A stretch of DNA of 64,000 nt, taken from positions 124,001 to 188,000 of the forward strand of contig JADKDJ010000004.1 in NCBI GenBank assembly GCA_016718405.1. Reading direction: 5' to 3'. Origin of the DNA: Candidatus Rhodoferax odensensis (GTDB taxonomy: Bacteria > Pseudomonadota > Gammaproteobacteria > Burkholderiales > Burkholderiaceae_C). Of this stretch, positions 53,965 through 62,992 are shown in pieces (positions within the stretch are counted from its first letter, which is position 1; every line of letters starts with the position of its first letter). Made by a program: the position numbers and the translations under genes. Below the pieces are notes generated by a model. The model searched no databases. It was not told the DNA's origin and was given only the letters and a program-made list of their open reading frames with translations.

Positions 53965-54285
53965 TCAGCGCCGACCCAGAATCAGGCCCAGCAGAAAGCC
54001 GACGCCGGCCCCAATGCCGACCGCCTGCCAGGGCGATTCATGCACATAGGCATCCGTGGCGCGTGCCGCGGCGCGGGTCTTGTCGAGCAGCACCGCCTCG
54101 GCCGCTGCCAGGCGGGTGCGCGCGTCCCTCAGGCGCTCTTGAATACGCGCACGCAGGGCGCTGATCTTCTCGCCGCCCTGGTCGGCCGTGGCCCCGAGAA
54201 TCTCTTCAGCGTCGGCGATGACGGCCTTGATGTCGCTGACCAGTTGTGCCTGCGACGATGTGGCTGAGCTTGGTGTGTCGGACAT
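53965..54285 (-). CDS. DUF883 family protein (YqjD/ElaB-like)
   Basis: A 106-residue protein with a long amphipathic helix (LVSDIKAVIADAEEILGATA, GEKISALRARIQERLRDART) and a C-terminal glycine-zipper helix (WQAVGIGAGVGFLLGLILGRR). E. coli relatives anchor in the inner membrane by this tail and bind ribosomes. The start at MSDTPS is preferred to an upstream frame because GGATG precedes it. First gene of the small set 54285-53218. Confidence 0.88.
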   Translation of the reverse strand: MSDTPSSATSSQAQLVSDIKAVIADAEEILGATADQGGEKISALRARIQERLRDARTRLAAAEAVLLDKTRAAARATDAYVHESPWQAVGIGAGVGFLLGLILGRR

Positions 54286-54408
54286 GGTGCATCCTTCCAG
54301 AAAGATGAGAATCGGACTGAAAGCGTAGCAGATTGCGCCCCGGCGGGGGACATCCGACAATCAGTTGAGGACAGAGCATCGCTGCGCGATGGGCTGTCCC
54401 GCAAGGTC

Positions 54409-56352
54409 TCACTTTGCCTCCAGCCTGGCCTTGAGGAAGCCGCCGGTGCCGTAGCGGGTGACCTGGCCGTAGAAGCGCGCCGCCAGACGCTGGACCATGG
54501 TGGAGTAGTCGTCAATCAGAGCCGGCAAGATGTTGAAATTGTCGTAGTTGACCACCACCGCCACGCGGTCCTCGTCGCGGCTGACCACCGGCGCCAGCAG
54601 GGCGCTCAGCACGTTCTCGATGTCGGTGATGTCGCTGGCGGCGTCGATCACCAAGCCTTCGAAGTTGATGAACAGGCGGTGGTGCTCGGCGTCCAGCTCG
54701 AAGCGCTGCGCCAGGGGCGTGGCCAGCAGACGCTCACGCAGGCCGATTGGCTCATCGGTGAACAGCGCCGCTTCCATCAACTTCAGCTGCGGGCTGATCA
54801 GCGGCACGAAGTCCATGCGTGCCAGGATGTCGCGCTCCAGGTCAATGCCCGGCGCGATTTCGATCAGCTCCAGTCGCTGGTGCTCGCCATCGGTAGCCAG
54901 TTGAAAGACGCAGCGCTCGGTGATGTAGAGCACGCGTTGCCCCCGCCGCCGGGCCTCGGCGCCGCTGAAGGTGCGGTGCTCCACCGCCTGCACGAATTTG
55001 GCGCAGGTACCTTCATTGACGATTCTCGGTCGGCCGTCTTCGATGCGCAGGTCCAGATCGCCGGTGCTGAACGTGCCGACAAACAGCACCTTTTTTGCGT
55101 TCTGGCTGATGTTGATGAAGCCACCCGCGCCGGCCAAGCGCGGCCCGAACTTGCTGACATTAAGGTTGCCCTGTTCGTCAGCCTGGGCCAGCCCGAGCAC
55201 GGCGATGTCCAGGCCGCCGCCGTCGTAAAAGTCGAACTGATTGGGCTGGTCAATCACCGCCTGGGTGTTGATCGCCGCGCCAAAACTCATGCCGCTGGCC
55301 GGAATGCCGCCAATCACGCCGGGCTCGGCGGTGAGGGTCAGCAAGTCGATGACACCCTCTTCGGCCGCCACGCTGGCCACGCCTTCGGGCATCCCGATGC
55401 CAAGGTTGACCACGGCGTTGGGACGCAGCTCCAGCGCGGCGCGCCTGGCAATCACCTTGCGCTCGCACAGGGGCATCACGGGCAGGCTGTCCATCGGGAC
55501 TCGGATCTCACCCGAGTAGGCCGGGTTGTATTGCTCCGAGAAGGTCTGCATGTGGTGGGCCGGGTCGGTCGCCACCACCACCGCGTCCACCAGCACACCG
55601 GGCACCTTGACCATGCGCGGGTGCAGGGTGCCGCGCTCGGCGATGCGCTCCACCTGGGCGATGACGATGCCGCCCGAATTGCGCGCCGCCATGGCGATCG
55701 CCAGCACCTCCAGTGTCAACGCCTCGCGCTCCATGGTCAGGTTGCCGTCCGGGTCGGCAGTGGTGGCGCGAATGATGCCAACCGAGATGGGGAACGCTTT
55801 GTAAAACAGGTAGGGCTTGCCACCGATCTCCATCAAGGACACCAGTTCCTCGGTGGTGCGGGCATTGATCTTGCCGCCGCCGTGGCGCGGGTCCACAAAG
55901 GTGTCCAGGCCAACGTGGGTGAGGGTGCCGGGCTTGCCGGCGGCGATGTCGCGAAACAGGTGCGAGATCACGCCCTGCGGCAAGTTGTAGGCCTCGATCT
56001 GGTTGCCCACCGCCAGCTTTTGCAGCGCTGGCACCAGGCCCCAATGGCCGCCCACCACGCGACGGACCAAGCCGGCGTGACCAAAGTGATTAAGCCCGCG
56101 CGTCTTGCCGTCGCCTTGTCCGGCGGCGTACACCAGCGTCAGATCGCGTGGCGATCCGCTGCCGGTCTGCGCCTCGGCGGCCAGAAAACGCGCTTCCAGC
56201 GCGATGGCGATTTCCTCGGCAAAACCGATGCCCACGAAGCCACCGGTGGCCACCGTATCGCCGTCATGGATCAGGCGCACCGCCTCGACTGCGCTGACGA
56301 TCTTGTTGCGTCGCGCGGCGTGATGCTGGAGTTCATTGAAATGGGTGTGCAT
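54409..56352 (-). CDS. Acyl-CoA:acetate/3-ketoacid CoA-transferase, fused subunits (Pct-like)
   Basis: A 647-residue family I CoA-transferase with alpha and beta halves in one chain. The alpha half has IHDGDTVATGGFVGIGFAEE. The beta half has VVNLGIGMPEGVASVAAEEG and the catalytic Glu block TLTAEPGVIGGIPASGMSFG. A C-terminal extension of ~120 residues follows. It moves CoA between short-chain acids such as propionate, acetate or acetoacetate. The ATG at 56352 is chosen; a start 48 bases upstream in frame is possible. Confidence 0.9.
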   Translation of the reverse strand: MHTHFNELQHHAARRNKIVSAVEAVRLIHDGDTVATGGFVGIGFAEEIAIALEARFLAAEAQTGSGSPRDLTLVYAAGQGDGKTRGLNHFGHAGLVRRVVGGHWGLVPALQKLAVGNQIEAYNLPQGVISHLFRDIAAGKPGTLTHVGLDTFVDPRHGGGKINARTTEELVSLMEIGGKPYLFYKAFPISVGIIRATTADPDGNLTMEREALTLEVLAIAMAARNSGGIVIAQVERIAERGTLHPRMVKVPGVLVDAVVVATDPAHHMQTFSEQYNPAYSGEIRVPMDSLPVMPLCERKVIARRAALELRPNAVVNLGIGMPEGVASVAAEEGVIDLLTLTAEPGVIGGIPASGMSFGAAINTQAVIDQPNQFDFYDGGGLDIAVLGLAQADEQGNLNVSKFGPRLAGAGGFINISQNAKKVLFVGTFSTGDLDLRIEDGRPRIVNEGTCAKFVQAVEHRTFSGAEARRRGQRVLYITERCVFQLATDGEHQRLELIEIAPGIDLERDILARMDFVPLISPQLKLMEAALFTDEPIGLRERLLATPLAQRFELDAEHHRLFINFEGLVIDAASDITDIENVLSALLAPVVSRDEDRVAVVVNYDNFNILPALIDDYSTMVQRLAARFYGQVTRYGTGGFLKARLEAK

Positions 56353-56491
56353 GGCCTGGTCCGTCCTGCAAGAGCTCTTATGATCCGGGGCATTGTCCAT
56401 CTAAACCGAACCGCAAGACTGAAGCCTTGTGGGTCACACCACTTTGCGCAGCAAATGTGCTCTGACCCCAACTGATGAAAGGAAACCCGCC

Positions 56492-56683
56492 ATGCCCACC
56501 TACCACGTTGAAATGCTTGAAGGCCGCACCCTGGAGCAGAAGAAGAAGCTGGTCGAAGCCATCACCCGCGTCAGCGTCGAAGTGCTGGGTGGCTCACCCG
56601 AGTCGGTGGACGTGCTGATTGTCGACGTCAAGCGCGAGAACTGGGCCACCGGCGGCAAGTTGTGGACAGAACCGCGCTCCTGA
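56492..56683 (+). CDS. 4-oxalocrotonate tautomerase family protein
   Basis: A 63-residue protein starting M-P, so Pro1 is exposed after Met removal as the catalytic base. EMLEGRTLEQKKKLVEAIT and VDVLIVDVKRENWATGG fit the family; length is typical (62-ish residues). GAAAGGA precedes the ATG. The natural substrate cannot be inferred. Confidence 0.9.
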   Translation: MPTYHVEMLEGRTLEQKKKLVEAITRVSVEVLGGSPESVDVLIVDVKRENWATGGKLWTEPRS

Positions 56684-56737
56684 GCAACACTCCTGAAAAG
56701 CTAGCACTGCACCAGCGCATCGCAGTAAACTCGAGCG

Positions 56738-57571
56738 ATGTGCCAACTGCTTGGAATGAACAGCTTGTTGCCCGCGAGCCTGACCCTGAGTTTCAGCGGT
56801 TTCTCGCAGCGCGGCGGTTGCACCGATCACCACAGCGATGGCTGGGGCATCGCCTTTTTTGAGAGTGATGGCGACCGCCCCGCCAAGGCCGCGCGCTACT
56901 TCGTCGACAAGGAGAGCGCCGCCACTTCGCCGATAGCGGCCATGCTGCGCACCTACCCGATCAAGAGCCACAACGTGGTGGCGCACGTACGCCGCGCCAC
57001 GGTGGGCGAAGTGTCGCTGGAGAACTGCCACCCCTTCGTGCGGGAGTTGTGGGGCCGTTACTGGGTGTTTGCCCACAATGGCGATCTGAAGGACTACGCG
57101 CCCACCCTGCACGGCAGCTTCCGTCCGGTGGGCAACACCGACAGCGAGCTGGCCTTTTGCTGGCTGCTGCAAGAGCTGGCCAAGTCGCACGCGGGTGTGC
57201 CCAGCGTGGAAGAACTGACCTGTACGCTCGAAGAGCTGGTGCCGAAGATTGCCCGCTATGGCACCTTTAACTTTTTGATGAGCAACGGTCAGGCCTTGTG
57301 GGCACACGCCTCGACCAAGCTGTACTACGTGCTGCGCCAGCACCCGTTTTCTGAAGTGCATCTGAAAGACGACGACCTCAAAGTTGATCTGGCCGACCTC
57401 AATGGTCCCGAGGATCGGCTCGCCATCGTCGTGACCGAGCCGCTGACCACCAATGAGGACTGGGTGGCCATGGTGCCAGGCGAGCTAAAGGTGTTTGTCG
57501 ACGGCGCCGTTGCCGACTGCGGCTGCTACCTGCTGCATCCCGCGCCTGCCGTCGTGGCGGCCACGGTCTAG
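56738..57571 (+). CDS. Class II glutamine amidotransferase (YafJ-like)
   Basis: A 277-residue enzyme with the N-terminal nucleophile Cys2 (MCQLLGMN), HSDGWGIAFF, VVAHVRRATVG and VFAHNGDLKDY: a class II glutaminase domain without an attached synthetase. The acceptor is unknown. Convergent with gshB, overlapping by 4 bases. Confidence 0.9.
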   Translation: MCQLLGMNSLLPASLTLSFSGFSQRGGCTDHHSDGWGIAFFESDGDRPAKAARYFVDKESAATSPIAAMLRTYPIKSHNVVAHVRRATVGEVSLENCHPFVRELWGRYWVFAHNGDLKDYAPTLHGSFRPVGNTDSELAFCWLLQELAKSHAGVPSVEELTCTLEELVPKIARYGTFNFLMSNGQALWAHASTKLYYVLRQHPFSEVHLKDDDLKVDLADLNGPEDRLAIVVTEPLTTNEDWVAMVPGELKVFVDGAVADCGCYLLHPAPAVVAATV

Positions 57572-58539
57572 GCGGGCGAGCCTGGTTTGGCCGACTGTCC
57601 GACGGCGCTCTCCAGCGCGTCGACAAACATCGCGGCCACGTCGAAGCCGGTCTGGTCGGTGATTTCCTGAAAGCAGGTCGGACTGGTGACGTTGATCTCG
57701 GTCAGGCTGTCGCCAATCACGTCCAGCCCCACCAGCAGCAAGCCCCGCGCGTGCAGGATCGGACCAAGCGTCTCGGCGATTTCGCGGTCGCGCGCGCTCA
57801 ATGGCCGCGCCACCCCCTTGCCACCGGCCGCCAGGTTGCCGCGCACCTCGCTGCCTTGCGGAATCCGCGCCAGGCAATGGGGCACCGGTTTGCCACCAAT
57901 CACCAGCACGCGTTTGTCGCCGTCCACGATCTCGGGCAGAAACTTCTGCACCATCAGGCTCTGCGCGCCGTGGCGATTGAGCGTCTCGGTGATGGAGCCC
58001 AGGTTCAGGCCGTCTGGACCGACCCGAAAGATGCCCATGCCGCCCATGCCGTCGAGCGGTTTGAGGATGATGTCGCCATGCTCGGCGTGAAAGCGTTTGA
58101 TGTCCGCCTCGTCGCGTGTCACCAGGGTGGGGCCGATGAACTGCGGGAACTCCATGATCGCCAGCTTTTCTGGGTGATCCCGCAGCGCACCGGGCCGGTT
58201 GAACACCCGTGCGCCCTCGCGCTCGGCTTGCTGCAGCAAGTGCGTGGCGTAGAAGTATTCGCTGTCAAAGGGTGGGTCCTTGCGCATCAGGATGGCGTCA
58301 AAGTCCTTCAGCGCCGCGATGCGCGCCTGTTTGACCTCGAACCAGTCCTGCGCGTGGCCCGTTAGCGCAATGTCACGCACATGGGCGGTGACCGGCGCGC
58401 CACGCTGCCATTGCACGTCCTGCGGCTCGCAGGTCGACAAGTCATGCCCGCGCCGATGGGCTTCGCGCATCATGGCGAAGGTGGTGTCCTTGTAGATCTT
58501 GAACGAGTCAAGCGGATCGGCAACAAAAAGGATGTTCAT
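57568..58539 (-). CDS. gshB: Glutathione synthase
   Basis: A 323-residue ATP-grasp ligase joining gamma-glutamylcysteine and glycine. It shows MNILFVADPLDSFKIYKDTT at the start, the grasp loop DIILKPLDGMGGMGIF, GKPVPHCLARIPQGSEVRGN and the metal site LLLVGLDVIGDSLTEINVTS. Length matches E. coli GshB (316). Possibly co-transcribed with the small membrane protein just upstream. Confidence 0.95.
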   Translation of the reverse strand: MNILFVADPLDSFKIYKDTTFAMMREAHRRGHDLSTCEPQDVQWQRGAPVTAHVRDIALTGHAQDWFEVKQARIAALKDFDAILMRKDPPFDSEYFYATHLLQQAEREGARVFNRPGALRDHPEKLAIMEFPQFIGPTLVTRDEADIKRFHAEHGDIILKPLDGMGGMGIFRVGPDGLNLGSITETLNRHGAQSLMVQKFLPEIVDGDKRVLVIGGKPVPHCLARIPQGSEVRGNLAAGGKGVARPLSARDREIAETLGPILHARGLLLVGLDVIGDSLTEINVTSPTCFQEITDQTGFDVAAMFVDALESAVGQSAKPGSPA

Positions 58540-58551
58540 GGTGTGAGTCGG

Positions 58552-58692
58552 TTAGCCGCGCAGCATAGGCTGCCGACGATACTGTTGCACAAACAGGGCC
58601 ACCGCGCCCGCCAGCACGCCCCATAAGGCCGAGCCAACACCGGCCAGCAGAGCCGACGCGGCTGAAAAACTCAGGTCACGAAAGAAACGCAT
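58552..58692 (-). CDS. 46-residue small membrane protein
   Basis: A short frame from ATG 58692 to TAA 58552. It has a basic start (MRFFRDLSFS), one hydrophobic helix (ALLAGVGSALWGVLAGAVAL) and a basic tail (FVQQYRRQPMLRG), so it is a typical single-pass small protein with its N-terminus probably inside. It lies 12 bases upstream of gshB, suggesting an operon. No clear ribosome-binding site; unconfirmed. Confidence 0.5.
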   Translation of the reverse strand: MRFFRDLSFSAASALLAGVGSALWGVLAGAVALFVQQYRRQPMLRG

Positions 58693-58755
58693 GGCGACGA
58701 TTGTGGCATCGGCGCCGACAGGGCTGACGCCTGCGCTGGCTCGACCACGGCGACC

Positions 58756-60960
58756 TCAGAGCTTGAGTTCCAAGGCAACGCCAAAGTTGGTGCGCGCGCG
58801 CCGCGCTGCCGTGCTGCTGTCGCCACTGGCAAGCAGGGTCTGCGACAGCGTCTCCAGGGGTGCGAGGTTGTTCGCCGAGACCCGCAGCGCGGCCGTGCGG
58901 CTGAAGGTCCACTGGCCAAACACGTCGAGCGTTCGACCGCGTGACTGATCGAGCAACTGCGACGCCGTTTGTTGCGTCGCATAGCCGGGTGTGAAGACCA
59001 AGGTCGCCCCCACAGTCAGGGGTGCGCTGGCGAAACGATGGTCAAAACCAAAATTTCCCGACCACGGCGGCTGGCTGTCGAGGCGATTGTTTGGCCCCGG
59101 TAGTGCCTCCACACGGGAGCGATAAAAGCTTAAGGCACCACGGAGGTTGAGCGCCAGCTTGGGGTCAAACAGAGCCGGCACCAATTCCCCCGCCCGGCCT
59201 TTGACTTCGAGCTCCAGGCCGCTGGTCTGCGCCTGGGAGAAGTTACGCGGCTTCGACACCCAGCGTGGCACGCTGGCCCAGGAAACCGTCTCCAGGGTGG
59301 TGACACTGCGGATCAGGTTGTTCACGTTGCGATGAAACAGCCCGACACTGATCAGACCTCCGGCCGGAAGGTATTTTTCAAAAGAGGCGTCCAGGCCGGT
59401 TGCCAACTCGGGCTTCAGGCTGGGGTTGCCCTCCCGGTCGGGTGACAGTTCGGTGTTGGGTCTGTTTGGATCGGGGAACAGGCCGTTCAGGGACGGGCGA
59501 GCCATCAAGGCACTGAGTTCGGGTGCCTTGTAGCTGCGCGTCAAACTGGCACGGATCAAGTCTTTGCCCTGCCCATCGAGCTTGTAGGTCAGGTGCAGCA
59601 AGGGGGTCAGCACACGGCTGGCGTTGTCGATTGGAGTGGCGGCGCCGCGACTTTGCGAGCCGATGCGCTCAGCGCGAATACCGATGTTGCCGGACCACTG
59701 TTTGGATATCTCCCACTCGTCCTGTGCGAACCAGGCCTGGCGTTCGACGCGCGCTGAAAATGGCTGCCCCTCAAACTCCTGCAACTGGGGCCGGCCGTTT
59801 TCGGTGACCTCGCGCCTTTCATCGCGCTGGCGCCACTCCAGATCCCAACCGACGGTCAGGCTGTGTTGGTCATTGAGAAGGCGCGTATATTTGCCCGCTT
59901 GGGTCAGACTGCGGTCTTCGGTAGCGCCCACCGTATGCCGCTGGGGTGCCTGCAGTCGGTAGGTTTGGCTGTCGTAGGTGCCCTTGGACGCTTGTACACC
60001 TGCCTTGAGCTCTATGCGCTGCGATGCGCTCAGGTAGTTGGTCCACTGCAGGTTGCCGCGCGCATTCTGCCAGGTGCCATGGGTCTGCGCGTCGTCATCG
60101 AGGCTGGCAAGGCCCTTGAGCACTTCGTTCTGGTACTGCACGCGGTTGTTCCAGTAGCCCTTTTGCAGGAAGGACTGGAGTGAGAGGGTTTCATCCTCAC
60201 TGAGCCTCCAGTTCAGTCGCGGCCCGGTGTTCATCCCATGACCCCAGAACAGTTGCTGCCCGCGTTGAATGGCCGCCGACGGCAAGCCGTCGGTGCCCAA
60301 CATGTCGCGTGTGTTGACCAGCGTGTTGAGCCCACGCCACTGGAACACCGATACCGGCAGTGACAGCGACAACGCGCCCAAACGTTCACCGAAAGTGAAA
60401 TTGGCAGAGCCGGTTGGTCGGTGCGTGTTGTACCCGCTGCTTAGACGCAAGTCGCGCTGCGACACCCGCGGTGCCTCTTTCAGAATGATGTTGATGGCCC
60501 CGGCGACGGCCTGTGCGCTTTGGTCAGCGGTTGGTCCTTTGGTGACTTCGATACGCTCAACCTGCGCTGGGCTGAGTTGATCCAACGCGAAGCCCGGTGG
60601 CGCAGGGTCGCCGTTGATGAGAATCAGTGTGTAGCCTGAACCCAGGCCTCGCATGCGTGCTGCGCCGCCTTGTACCGAGACGCCGGGCAGGCGCTTGAGG
60701 ACGTCGGCCACATTGCTGTCACCGTATTTGTCCATTTCCTCGCGGCCATAGATCTGCTTGGCCACTTGCGAGCGCCGGCGCAGATCGGTATCGCTTTGCT
60801 GGCGGGAAATCACGTCCACCCGGTCCAGGCGGGTGCTACTGGGCGCACGGGTCGGATCCACGGCGCCGCCAGGCATGTCTTGCGCCGTAGCAGGGTGCAC
60901 GAAACACGTCGTCAACCAGGCCGCAGCCAGCAGGGGTGCACAAGGCGGGAGAGGCTTCAC
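58756..60960 (-). CDS. TonB-dependent receptor (siderophore/cobalamin-type)
   Basis: A 734-residue outer-membrane receptor. A GTG start is fixed by GGAG 6 bases upstream and a signal peptide (LLAAAWLTTCFVHPATAQ). A TonB-box-like RVDVISR precedes the plug (YGDSNVADVLKRLPGVSVQG, YTLILINGDPAPPGFALDQL, VERIEVTKGP), then a barrel ending FGVALELKL. The plug resembles iron or cofactor receptors rather than the sugar type at 6802. The broken receptor at 29475 is its nearest relative in the window. Confidence 0.9.
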   Translation of the reverse strand: MKPLPPCAPLLAAAWLTTCFVHPATAQDMPGGAVDPTRAPSSTRLDRVDVISRQQSDTDLRRRSQVAKQIYGREEMDKYGDSNVADVLKRLPGVSVQGGAARMRGLGSGYTLILINGDPAPPGFALDQLSPAQVERIEVTKGPTADQSAQAVAGAINIILKEAPRVSQRDLRLSSGYNTHRPTGSANFTFGERLGALSLSLPVSVFQWRGLNTLVNTRDMLGTDGLPSAAIQRGQQLFWGHGMNTGPRLNWRLSEDETLSLQSFLQKGYWNNRVQYQNEVLKGLASLDDDAQTHGTWQNARGNLQWTNYLSASQRIELKAGVQASKGTYDSQTYRLQAPQRHTVGATEDRSLTQAGKYTRLLNDQHSLTVGWDLEWRQRDERREVTENGRPQLQEFEGQPFSARVERQAWFAQDEWEISKQWSGNIGIRAERIGSQSRGAATPIDNASRVLTPLLHLTYKLDGQGKDLIRASLTRSYKAPELSALMARPSLNGLFPDPNRPNTELSPDREGNPSLKPELATGLDASFEKYLPAGGLISVGLFHRNVNNLIRSVTTLETVSWASVPRWVSKPRNFSQAQTSGLELEVKGRAGELVPALFDPKLALNLRGALSFYRSRVEALPGPNNRLDSQPPWSGNFGFDHRFASAPLTVGATLVFTPGYATQQTASQLLDQSRGRTLDVFGQWTFSRTAALRVSANNLAPLETLSQTLLASGDSSTAARRARTNFGVALELKL

Positions 60961-61004
60961 AGGGGGCTCCAGAAAAGAAGCCCGATTGTGCAAGACGGCG
61001 GATT

Positions 61005-62258
61005 TCAGCGCTCCAGGCGCAGCAGTTGGCCGTTGTCGGTCAGCAGGTATATCCAACCGTCGGCGCCCTGTTTGACCACACGAATGCGCTGGCCCAGGGT
61101 CTTCACGGCGGCGACTTCTTCCCTGGACACCACGGCGGTACCGCTCAAGACGATGCGCCACAGGGTGGTGCCGGCCAGTGCGCCGGCGAAAGCGTTGCCG
61201 CGCCAGCCCAGGTCGTCGAAGCGTGCGCCGGTATAGAGCAGCAAGCCTGACGGCGCAGTGGAGACCGGCAGCCAGGTGGTCTTGGGTTCTTCGAAGTCGG
61301 GCGCGTGGACGCCACCGCCAGGTCGACAGGCGACCGTGTTGGCGCCTGCACTGTAGGGGCAGCCATAGCTGCGCAGCGGCCAGCCGTAGTTGCGCCCGGG
61401 CAGCACCTGATTGAGTTCATCACCGCCCAGTGGGCCGTGCTCAGTCAGCCACAGTTCATCGCTGCCGGGCAGCAGCGCCGCGCCCTGCGGGTTGCGGTGA
61501 CCGAAGGACCAGATCTCGGGCCGCGCACCGGCCACGCCAAAGTTGGGGTTGCCGGTCGGACTGCTGCCATCGCGGTTGATGCGGATCACCTTGCCCAGCG
61601 TGGTGGCCAGGTTTTGTGCGTTGTTGGTGCCAGGGTTGGCCGGGTCGTCGCGCTGACGATCGCCGAGCGTCACGTACAGGGTCTTGTCGCTGCGAAACAC
61701 CAGGCGCGAGCCAAAGTGACCATCACCGCCGACCTTGGGCACCTGCCGGTAAATTACCTCCGCACCTACGATGGCTTGGTTGACCAGGTTACCGCGCGCC
61801 ACCGCAGTGCCGGAACCGCCGCTGCCGGACTCGGAGAAAGTCCAGTAGACGCGCGGGTTGGTGCTCGCGTCGAAGTCGGGGTCCAAGGCCACATCCAGCA
61901 GGCCGCCCTGTCCGGCTATGGCCAGATTGGGCAAGCCCGTGCCAAATGGCGCCGACAGGCTGCGCCCGTCCGCGCTGGCGATCACCATGGTGCCGCCCTT
62001 TTGCGTGATCAGCATGCGCCCGTCGGGCAGGAATGCCATGCCCCAGGGCGCCGACAAATTGCTGTTGAGAAGTGTGGCTTTGACCGCGGCGCCGGCGCTT
62101 GGCGGCACTGCCACCACCGGTGGCTCGTTTGATGGTGGGGCCGGCGCCGCTCCGACGTCTGAGCCACCGCCACAAGCCGACAGCAGTGCGCTCAAGCTGC
62201 CGAGCGCCAGTGTTCGAGCTGCGCACCACCGCCCCTCGCGCGAGGCCTGTGTTGTCAT
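61005..62258 (-). CDS. PQQ-dependent sugar dehydrogenase-like lipoprotein
   Basis: A 417-residue protein of the soluble aldose dehydrogenase (YliI/Asd) beta-propeller family. The lipobox LSALLSACGGGS marks a lipoprotein. Blocks are LSAPWGMAFLPDGRMLITQK, QGGLLDVALDPDF, FGSRLVFRSDKTLYVTLGDR, IWSFGHRNPQGAAL and ELWLTEHGPLGGDELN. It would oxidise sugars in the periplasm with PQQ. No PQQ synthesis genes are in the window. It ends 44 bases before the TonB receptor start. Confidence 0.9.
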   Translation of the reverse strand: MTTQASREGRWCAARTLALGSLSALLSACGGGSDVGAAPAPPSNEPPVVAVPPSAGAAVKATLLNSNLSAPWGMAFLPDGRMLITQKGGTMVIASADGRSLSAPFGTGLPNLAIAGQGGLLDVALDPDFDASTNPRVYWTFSESGSGGSGTAVARGNLVNQAIVGAEVIYRQVPKVGGDGHFGSRLVFRSDKTLYVTLGDRQRDDPANPGTNNAQNLATTLGKVIRINRDGSSPTGNPNFGVAGARPEIWSFGHRNPQGAALLPGSDELWLTEHGPLGGDELNQVLPGRNYGWPLRSYGCPYSAGANTVACRPGGGVHAPDFEEPKTTWLPVSTAPSGLLLYTGARFDDLGWRGNAFAGALAGTTLWRIVLSGTAVVSREEVAAVKTLGQRIRVVKQGADGWIYLLTDNGQLLRLER

Positions 62259-62396
62259 GAAAACCTCCTGCCATCACGTGTTGTGCGACGGAACCGGCAT
62301 CATGCCTCGTTTGCCGCACCTGTGACAACAGCGCACGCAACATCGGTGACCATGTGTAAGCACTTGCAGCATCGCGCCAACCCCGGTTGGCTGGGC

Positions 62397-62951
62397 TCAG
62401 ACTTGTGGGTTAACCAGGGCGTTTAGCACCATGTCTTCCCATTGGCCGGCGATTTTCAGGTAGGCGCGGGCGTAGCCTTCTCGCTCGAATCCAAGCGCTC
62501 GCAGCAGCCTTTCACTGCGCGTGTTCGTCGGCATATGGTTGGCCATGATGCGGTGCAAACAGACGCTGTGAAACATGTAGTGGATGCCCGCGCTTGCGAC
62601 CTCGTGCATGAGACCTTTGCCTTGGTGTTGTTGGTCTACTGAGTAGCCCAGGTGGCAAGCCTGCAAGGGGCCGCGCACGATGTTGGTGAAGTTGCAGGCG
62701 GCCAGCATGCGTTGCGAACCGTGCTCGACGGCCATGAACTGGACCGAAGCGCCGTCCATGAAGCCCTGCCAGGCGCGTTGGGCCACCAGGTCGCATGCCT
62801 CGGCCGACGAGCCGTGCTGTTGCGCGGTGTTCGGCTCCCACGGCGCCAGATGGTCCTGGTTGCGCGTCCTATACGCGTGCAGCAACTCCGCATTGTGTGG
62901 GCCCAGCAGGCGCAGCGTGCAGCGTGGCGTTTCGATTTCTGGCGTGTTCAT
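62397..62951 (-). CDS. GNAT family N-acetyltransferase (RimJ/RimL-like)
   Basis: A 184-residue enzyme. ETPRCTLRLLGPHNAELLHAY, CHLGYSVDQQHQGKGLMHEV (acetyl-CoA loop QxxGxG-like), HRIMANHMPTNTRSERLLRA and LGFEREGYARAYLKIAGQWED follow the RimJ pattern. It acetylates a protein N-terminus or a small amine. The kup gene ends ~40 bases from its start. Confidence 0.9.
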   Translation of the reverse strand: MNTPEIETPRCTLRLLGPHNAELLHAYRTRNQDHLAPWEPNTAQQHGSSAEACDLVAQRAWQGFMDGASVQFMAVEHGSQRMLAACNFTNIVRGPLQACHLGYSVDQQHQGKGLMHEVASAGIHYMFHSVCLHRIMANHMPTNTRSERLLRALGFEREGYARAYLKIAGQWEDMVLNALVNPQV

Positions 62952-62992
62952 GTTTCGGGACCACCGGCACGTGGCGATTCCGACAACTGGTG

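Noticed and set aside
54679..56475. 598-residue open frame on the plus strand
   Set aside because: It is the antisense of the Pct-like CoA-transferase, with His/Gln/Ala-rich low-information sequence and no family match.
62576..62590. Further TGTAGT half-site (TGTAGTGGATGCCCG)
   Set aside because: It lies inside the acetyltransferase gene and has no second half-site.
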